Source: Alkalisalibacterium limincola | GTDB lineage: Bacteria; Pseudomonadota; Gammaproteobacteria; Xanthomonadales; Xanthomonadaceae | Length of the DNA: 64,000 nt | Assembly: GCF_008017755.1 (NCBI RefSeq) | Contig: NZ_VRTS01000009.1 | Span: 62,001 to 126,000, forward strand | Reading direction: 5' to 3' | Shown: one piece after another, positions 59,913-64,000 of the stretch | Numbering within the stretch: position 1 is the first letter of the stretch | Layout: each line of letters opens with the position of its first letter | Made by a program: the position numbers and the translations under genes | The notes under the pieces: model-generated | What the model saw: only the letters and a program-made list of their open reading frames with translations | What the model was told of the DNA's origin: nothing | The model's database searches: none

Positions 59913-60477
59913 CCGCCGGCCCATCCACGGCAGGGCCACGATGGTGCAGGTACTCGCGAATGATGAAGAGTGCCGCGAGCGAACGGCCCTCGGAGCAGTC
60001 CTCGAGCAACATCAGCTCGTGCAGGCGGTCCAGGCGCCAGGGCACCACCTCCAGGTCCTCGGGCTCGTCGCCGACCAGCTTCTCGGGATAGATGTCCTCG
60101 GCCAGCACCAGATGCGTCTGGTGCGCCATGTAGGTCGGCGCCAGGGTCAGGGAGCGCACGAGGCTGAGCCGCCGGCCGCCGAAGCCGGCCTCCTCCTTGA
60201 GTTCCCGGTTGGCGGCCTCCAGGATCGACTCGCCCGCGTCGATGCGGCCCTTGGGCAAGCCAAGTTCGTAGCGGTGCACGCCGCAGGCGTACTCGCGGAT
60301 CAGCAGCACCGTTTCCGGATCGGGCATCGCGGCAATGATCACCGCCCCGTGCCCACGCGGCTTGAGCCGGGTGTAGCGGCGCCGCTCGCCGTTGCTGAAC
60401 TCCAGGTCGAGTTCCTCGATCCGGTTGCGGCCCTCGTCGCGCTCCTGGATGTCATGGATGACCGGAAGCTTCGGCAC
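59896..60477 (-). CDS. nudE: ADP compounds hydrolase NudE
   Basis: NUDIX hydrolase acting on Ap3A, ADP-ribose and NADH-type ADP compounds. 193 residues. The NUDIX box GRIDAGESILEAANRELKEEAGF has the G-x5-E-x7-REUXEEXGU form; GAVIIAAMPDPETVLLIREYACGVHRYELGLPKG precedes it and APTYMAHQTHLVLAEDIYPE follows, as in NudE. GTG start at 60477, two bases after the gspN stop; nudE and mazG thus sit at the end of the type II secretion run. Confidence 0.93.
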   Translation of the reverse strand: MPKLPVIHDIQERDEGRNRIEELDLEFSNGERRRYTRLKPRGHGAVIIAAMPDPETVLLIREYACGVHRYELGLPKGRIDAGESILEAANRELKEEAGFGGRRLSLVRSLTLAPTYMAHQTHLVLAEDIYPEKLVGDEPEDLEVVPWRLDRLHELMLLEDCSEGRSLAALFIIREYLHHRGPAVDGPADEVRG

Positions 60478-60479
60478 GC

Positions 60480-61250
60480 TCAGCCCCCCGGTGGCGCGGC
60501 GGCCGGCGCCAGCCAGCGACCTTCCACGGCGTAGAAGCGGGAGCCACCGCCGTCGGGCTGGCCGATGCGCGCGAGCGCGTCGGCAAGGGCGGGAGTTCGC
60601 GGCGTGAGGATCATCTCCACACCATAGCCCAGCCATGAGACGTGAAAGAGTCCCTCCAGGCCCAGCGGCCCTCCCGCATCCGACAGCACGCCGTCGAGGC
60701 GACCCTCGCTCACGCTGCTGAACTCGGCGAGCAATTCACCCAGCTCCGCATGGACGGTGCCGCTCACGCGGGCATCGACCCAGCGCAGTTGCCCGGAGGC
60801 GGATTGCGGGAGCCGGCCGCGTAGCGTGAGCTCCTCGAGCTGCAGCGTCAGCCGGCCCTGCGGGACCAGGCCCTCATGGGCCAGCAGCTGGGACAGGAGG
60901 GTGGCAGGCAGGTCCGCGTCGACATCGTTGATCAACAGGTTGTCGTCGTGGCGACGGATCCTGCCCGTCCCCGACCCCTGCGGACCGTCCACCCGGACCT
61001 GCGCGTCGATGCGCGAACGCAGCGCTGCCATGGGAGACAATGTCCACGCCACCTCGCCCAACGCTTCGCCATTGAGCGTGACGCCACTGGCGGCCCCGCG
61101 CCAGAGGGTTCCCCGGGCATCGGTGTAGTCCAGCGACCCGTTGCTGTTGTCGCGCAGGTAGCCCAACGCGAAGCCGGCCGGGGCGAACGCGACAACCGCC
61201 ACGGCCAGGGCCAGCAGCAGGACCAGCACACCCAATATCCAGCGCATCAC
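60480..61250 (-). CDS. gspN: Type II secretion system protein N
   Basis: 256 residues with one N-terminal membrane helix (ILGVLVLLLALAVAVVAFAPA) and a periplasmic domain with FALGYLRDNSNGSLDYTDARGTLWRGAASGVTL, the GspN signature. It is an accessory component of the type II secretion inner-membrane platform, found in some systems only. ATG 61250 overlaps the gspM stop (ATGA). It is the last gsp gene in the visible operon. Confidence 0.9.
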   Translation of the reverse strand: MMRWILGVLVLLLALAVAVVAFAPAGFALGYLRDNSNGSLDYTDARGTLWRGAASGVTLNGEALGEVAWTLSPMAALRSRIDAQVRVDGPQGSGTGRIRRHDDNLLINDVDADLPATLLSQLLAHEGLVPQGRLTLQLEELTLRGRLPQSASGQLRWVDARVSGTVHAELGELLAEFSSVSEGRLDGVLSDAGGPLGLEGLFHVSWLGYGVEMILTPRTPALADALARIGQPDGGGSRFYAVEGRWLAPAAAPPGG

Positions 61251-61720
61251 GACGCTCCTTCGCGCAGCTCGATGCGCACGTCGACGCCGGAGGCCGCGCG
61301 CTGCACGCTCAGCGCCTCCACGAGCAGCCCCGCACGCACCTGCTGCTCAAGCCAAATCGCAAAGCGGTCGAATTCGGCCTGGCTGAGCCGCACGCTGACC
61401 CGCCCACTGCCCTGGGGCTCCACCGCAACGAGCCTGTTGCCAAGGCCTGCATCGCGAACGCCGGCATCCACCCGGGCCAGCAACGAGCGGCCGTCGGCGA
61501 CCGGGGCATCGATACCGCCCCGCGTCGCCGCTTCCCGGACTGCCGGGCGCATCCACGCCAGCTCGGCATGCTGTCGCTGGACTTCGGCCCGCAATGCATC
61601 GCGCGAGGCCACCAGCGGGTCCCAAGCCAGCGCCCAGGCCAGCACCAGGACCGCGACCACCCCGCCGACCAGCAGGATCATGCGCTCCCTCGCCTGGCGT
61701 TGCGCCCACCACTGCTTCAT
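61247..61720 (-). CDS. gspM: Type II secretion system protein M
   Basis: 157-residue bitopic membrane protein: short cytoplasmic N-terminus, helix RMILLVGGVVAVLVLAWALAW, then a periplasmic domain ending in a ferredoxin-like fold with RVSVRLSQAEFDRFAIWLEQQVRAG. GspM links GspL to the rest of the platform. ATG 61720 overlaps the gspL stop and its stop overlaps the gspN start, both as ATGA. Confidence 0.9.
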   Translation of the reverse strand: MKQWWAQRQARERMILLVGGVVAVLVLAWALAWDPLVASRDALRAEVQRQHAELAWMRPAVREAATRGGIDAPVADGRSLLARVDAGVRDAGLGNRLVAVEPQGSGRVSVRLSQAEFDRFAIWLEQQVRAGLLVEALSVQRAASGVDVRIELREGAS

Positions 61721-62798
61721 CGTGCCTCCCCGCCCAGGCGCAGGCGCCCCTCGACACCGCGACTGCCGGGGGTGGCCCCGACCAGCTCGACCCGCATGCC
61801 ATCACCGGCCAGGCGGGCGCGCAGGGCGTCCAGCGCGGCAACGTCCGGCGCGTCCACGACGGCATCAAGCGCACGGTTGCGATAATCCAGTGACTGGATC
61901 GTGCAACAGCCTTCGCGCGCCAGGGCGGCGGAGAGATTCCCCAGGGTGGCGATCAACGGGTCCTCGCCCTGGCCCGCGGCACGCAATGCCGAGGCCAGGT
62001 AGGCCTCCGGACTGGCCACCGGGTCGTTGCCCGGCACCAGCTGGCGATACAGCGCGGTCATCTCCGCCCGTTGCGCATCGACCTGCGCTGCCAGCTTCGA
62101 GCGTTCGATGCCCAGGTGCGTGGTCGCCAGCAGCACCGCCAGCACGGCAGTGGCACCCGCGATCGTCCACGTACGACGCAGGCCGGCGTGGCGGTTGCGC
62201 GGCGCAAAGCTTCCCTGCAGCAGGTTCAGCGACGAAGCGGGGTCCGAGGCCAGGGTGCGGGCATAGAGGTCGATCGCGCGGATCGCCCCGGGCGACGTAT
62301 CGACATCCACCCGGTCGACCAGGCTGGTATCGCCGGAGACCAGGGCCAGCACTTCTTCGGTTCGACCACAGAACACGCGCGAACGCCCCAGCCGGGCAAC
62401 CGCACGCCCGCCCTCGACCAGCAAACCCACCCGTCCGGGCTGCCAGGGCACGAGCAATCCCTCGGGGACCATCGCGTCGGGTTCAAGGCCGTCGCGCCGC
62501 AGGGCGTCGAGCCAGCCCTGCAGGGTGGTGCGCGCCACGACGCCGACCACGACCTTGCCGGGCGCCTGCGAAGGCACCCAGGCGACGTGCTGGGTTTCGA
62601 CCGCCACCGCCAACTGTTCCTCGATCGCGTAGGGCAAGGCTCGCGCCAGCGTGGCATCGGAGCCCGGCAGGCGCTCCACCTCCAGCAACAGCACGTCCTC
62701 GGCAGGCACGACCACGGTCAACGGTCCGGCCGTGTTCGCAGGCCCGGACAGCCACTCGTGCGTGCGTCGGAATGGATTCTCAGGAGTCGGTCGGGCAT
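61717..62798 (-). CDS. gspL: Type II secretion system protein L (apparent frameshift)
   Basis: Platform protein that recruits the GspE ATPase through its cytoplasmic domain. The N-terminus reads MPDRLLRIHSDART, then the frame shifts near 62758 to EWLSGPANTAGPLTVVVPAEDVLLLEVERLPG; one added base joins them. The actin-like cytoplasmic part follows, then a membrane helix (TIAGATAVLAVLLATTHLGI) and a periplasmic ferredoxin-like end (GMRVELVGATPGSRGVEGRLRLGG). ATG 62798, 41 bases after the gspK stop. Restored length is about 360 residues. Confidence 0.9.
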
Positions 62799-62839
62799 CG
62801 GCGCGATCATAGCAGTGCGCCTGCGGCGCGAGGATGTGC

Positions 62840-63762
62840 TCACAGTTCCCCTCGCGCCCGCGCCAGCACTCGGACCCTGGCCAGGCCGCGGTCGCGTTCA
62901 ACGAGGCTGCTGTGCACGTAACGCACCCCCTCGGATTCGATCCAGCCCTCGGCCATGTAGAAGCGCGTCTGCAGTCCGGCCTGGCCCAGGTCGACTCCGG
63001 CCAGGCCCTCGCGCTCCAGCGCCTGGGCAACGGCCTCCAACGAGGGATAGGCGCTGTCGATGGAGCGGGCCAGGCGCCGTGCCATCGCCTCGTCGATGCG
63101 CGGATCCAGCGCCAGCCACAGCAGCGGCGGTGCGGTATTGAGGTTGATCGGCGCCGAGGCGGGCAACGCACACACGTACGACTCGAGCCGTTCCCAGGCC
63201 CGGGCGTCGACCCGGGCAAGCCGCCGGACCTCGCTGGCGTGCGCCATGGGCCGGTTGCCGGTGCGCCAGCCGGGCATCCGACCCATGTAGGCCCCGTCCT
63301 CGCGCCCCCGGGTAGCGGCTCGAGGTCGCGGTCGATCCAGTCCGCGGCTTCCACGGCGATGAAGGGGTCGAGATCCAGGGCCACGAGCACCCGCTGCAGC
63401 GCCTCGATGCGAAGCGGATCGGCCACCCCGGCTGGCGCCAGCGAATTGAGGTCGAAGCACCCGCCGAGGTCGCGTAGCCGGCCGCTGATGCGTGCCCCGG
63501 GCACGTCGATCGGCGGCATCGCCTGCAGCCAGGGATCGGCCAGCGTGTCCACTGCGCGGACCTCGCCCGCCAGCGTGTCCGCCGCCCACGCTTCCAGGCC
63601 CACCATCAATTGCCAGCTCTGTTCCGAGCGCAGGCTGTCGCGCAGGTGCGCCCGCTGTTGTTCGCCCTGTGCCAGCAGGCCCGCGGCCAACACCACGGCC
63701 AGGGCGACGGCGAGCAAGGCCACCACGAGCGCCGCACCCCGCTGCCGGGCCCGCTGCCTCAT
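62840..63762 (-). CDS. gspK: Type II secretion system protein K, minor pseudopilin (apparent frameshift)
   Basis: Tip pseudopilin. The prepilin signal RQRGAALVVALLAVALAVVLAAG lacks the Glu at +5, as is normal for GspK. FDLNSLAP is an early conserved segment; after a frame break near 63305 come GAYMGRMPGWRTGNRPM, LPASAPINLNTAPPLLWLALDP (the NxNTA motif) and RFYMAEGWIESEGVRYV. One base in the G/C run repairs it; restored length is about 307 residues. ATG 63762 overlaps the gspJ stop (ATGA). Confidence 0.92.
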
Positions 63763-63998
63763 GGCGCCTCACCCCCGCCAGCCAGCTCGAGCACACGTCG
63801 ATACTCGCCCTCGCCTTCCAGCGCGAAGCGCAGCTCGATGCCTGACGGCAGGCGCTCGGGTCGCTCCTCGTCGCCAGCCGCCGGCCAGCGCTCAAGCGCC
63901 ACGCCTGCGGCCAGGAATCGCCATTGGCACTCCGACACGCCGTCGAGCCGGGTCTCGACCCGCGGCTGCGAAGCCGGCGTCCGGTCGAGCACATCCCA
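63759..63998 (-). CDS. gspJ: Type II secretion system protein J, minor pseudopilin (partial)
   Basis: Only the last ~79 residues are present; the gene runs off the right edge, and the first visible ATG-type codon at 63992 is not the real start. The fragment has VSECQWRFLAAGVALERWP and PSGIELRFALEGEGEYRRVLELA, the C-terminal end of GspJ, in which a Trp-centred strand precedes a polar, strand-forming tail. Position upstream of gspK and overlap by ATGA confirm the order J-K-L-M-N. Confidence 0.8.
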   Translation of the reverse strand, partial: WDVLDRTPASQPRVETRLDGVSECQWRFLAAGVALERWPAAGDEERPERLPSGIELRFALEGEGEYRRVLELAGGGEAP

Positions 63999-64000
63999 TC

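Overview
The window is about 64 kb of uniformly GC-rich chromosomal DNA. Its gene content and order point to a gammaproteobacterium of the Lysobacteraceae/Xanthomonadaceae (Luteimonas- or Lysobacter-like). The clues are the runs rsmD-coaD, ftsY-asmA-like-mutY-yggX, ahpC-ahpF-oxyR, lptD-surA-pdxA-rsmA-apaG-apaH and folA-thyA-lgt, together with a type II secretion operon ending in gspN. This placement is inference from gene order and protein similarity remembered from that family; no search was run. Almost everything is core housekeeping. I see no prophage, transposon, CRISPR array, integron or rRNA operon, and one tRNA gene (tRNA-Phe).

Layout. 1-7.2 kb: a partial P-loop-like gene, then a leftward block from rsmD through coaD, a lipoprotein, a YfhL-type ferredoxin, gamma-glutamyltranspeptidase, an MBL-fold hydrolase, a DUF4920 protein and a short TMEM43-like protein. 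7.3-11.4 kb: ftsY, an AsmA-like gene, mutY and yggX rightward, against a small lipoprotein. 11.5-20.5 kb: tRNA-Phe with a clear sigma70 promoter, a LEA-2 lipoprotein, an acyl-CoA dehydrogenase, GNAT and HNH proteins, an acidic-linker protein, dxs, prmC and an alpha/beta hydrolase. 20.5-25.3 kb: peroxide defence and repair (ahpC with an OxyR operator, ahpF, oxyR, rnk, msrA). 25.3-31.4 kb: EamA transporter, GST-like protein, a membrane diguanylate cyclase, DUF2007, glnS. 31.5-38.1 kb: Cys-rich lipoprotein, deaminase, rlmM, two ubiquinone-type hydroxylases, a DUF6580-like membrane protein, PduO-type adenosyltransferase, deacetylase. 38.2-48.7 kb: outer-membrane biogenesis and rRNA/nucleotide housekeeping. 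48.7-57.4 kb: gcvPB, isoaspartyl peptidase, a two-component system, tesA and the divergent YbbA/YbbP pair. 57.4-64 kb: periplasmic msrB-msrA, an Mpo1-like protein, mazG, nudE and gspN-M-L-K-J.

Most neighbouring genes within blocks overlap by ATGA/GTGA or a few bases, so the units are probably translationally coupled. The most striking sequence-level property is that at least fourteen genes are interrupted by frameshifts. Several are normally essential (glnS, dxs, lptD). At every junction I could resolve, restoring the frame needs one extra base, usually in a short G or C run. That uniform direction points to base drop-out in the assembly rather than gene decay, so these genes are reported as single spans with the break noted.

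I did not find a convincing new defence or biosynthetic system. The items most worth a second look are the half-size TMEM43-like operon, the tesA/ybbA start-codon overlap, the hairpin array between ahpC and ahpF, the HNH protein, the acidic-linker protein and the Cys-rich lipoprotein. No stretch longer than about 200 bases lacks a gene or an annotated site.
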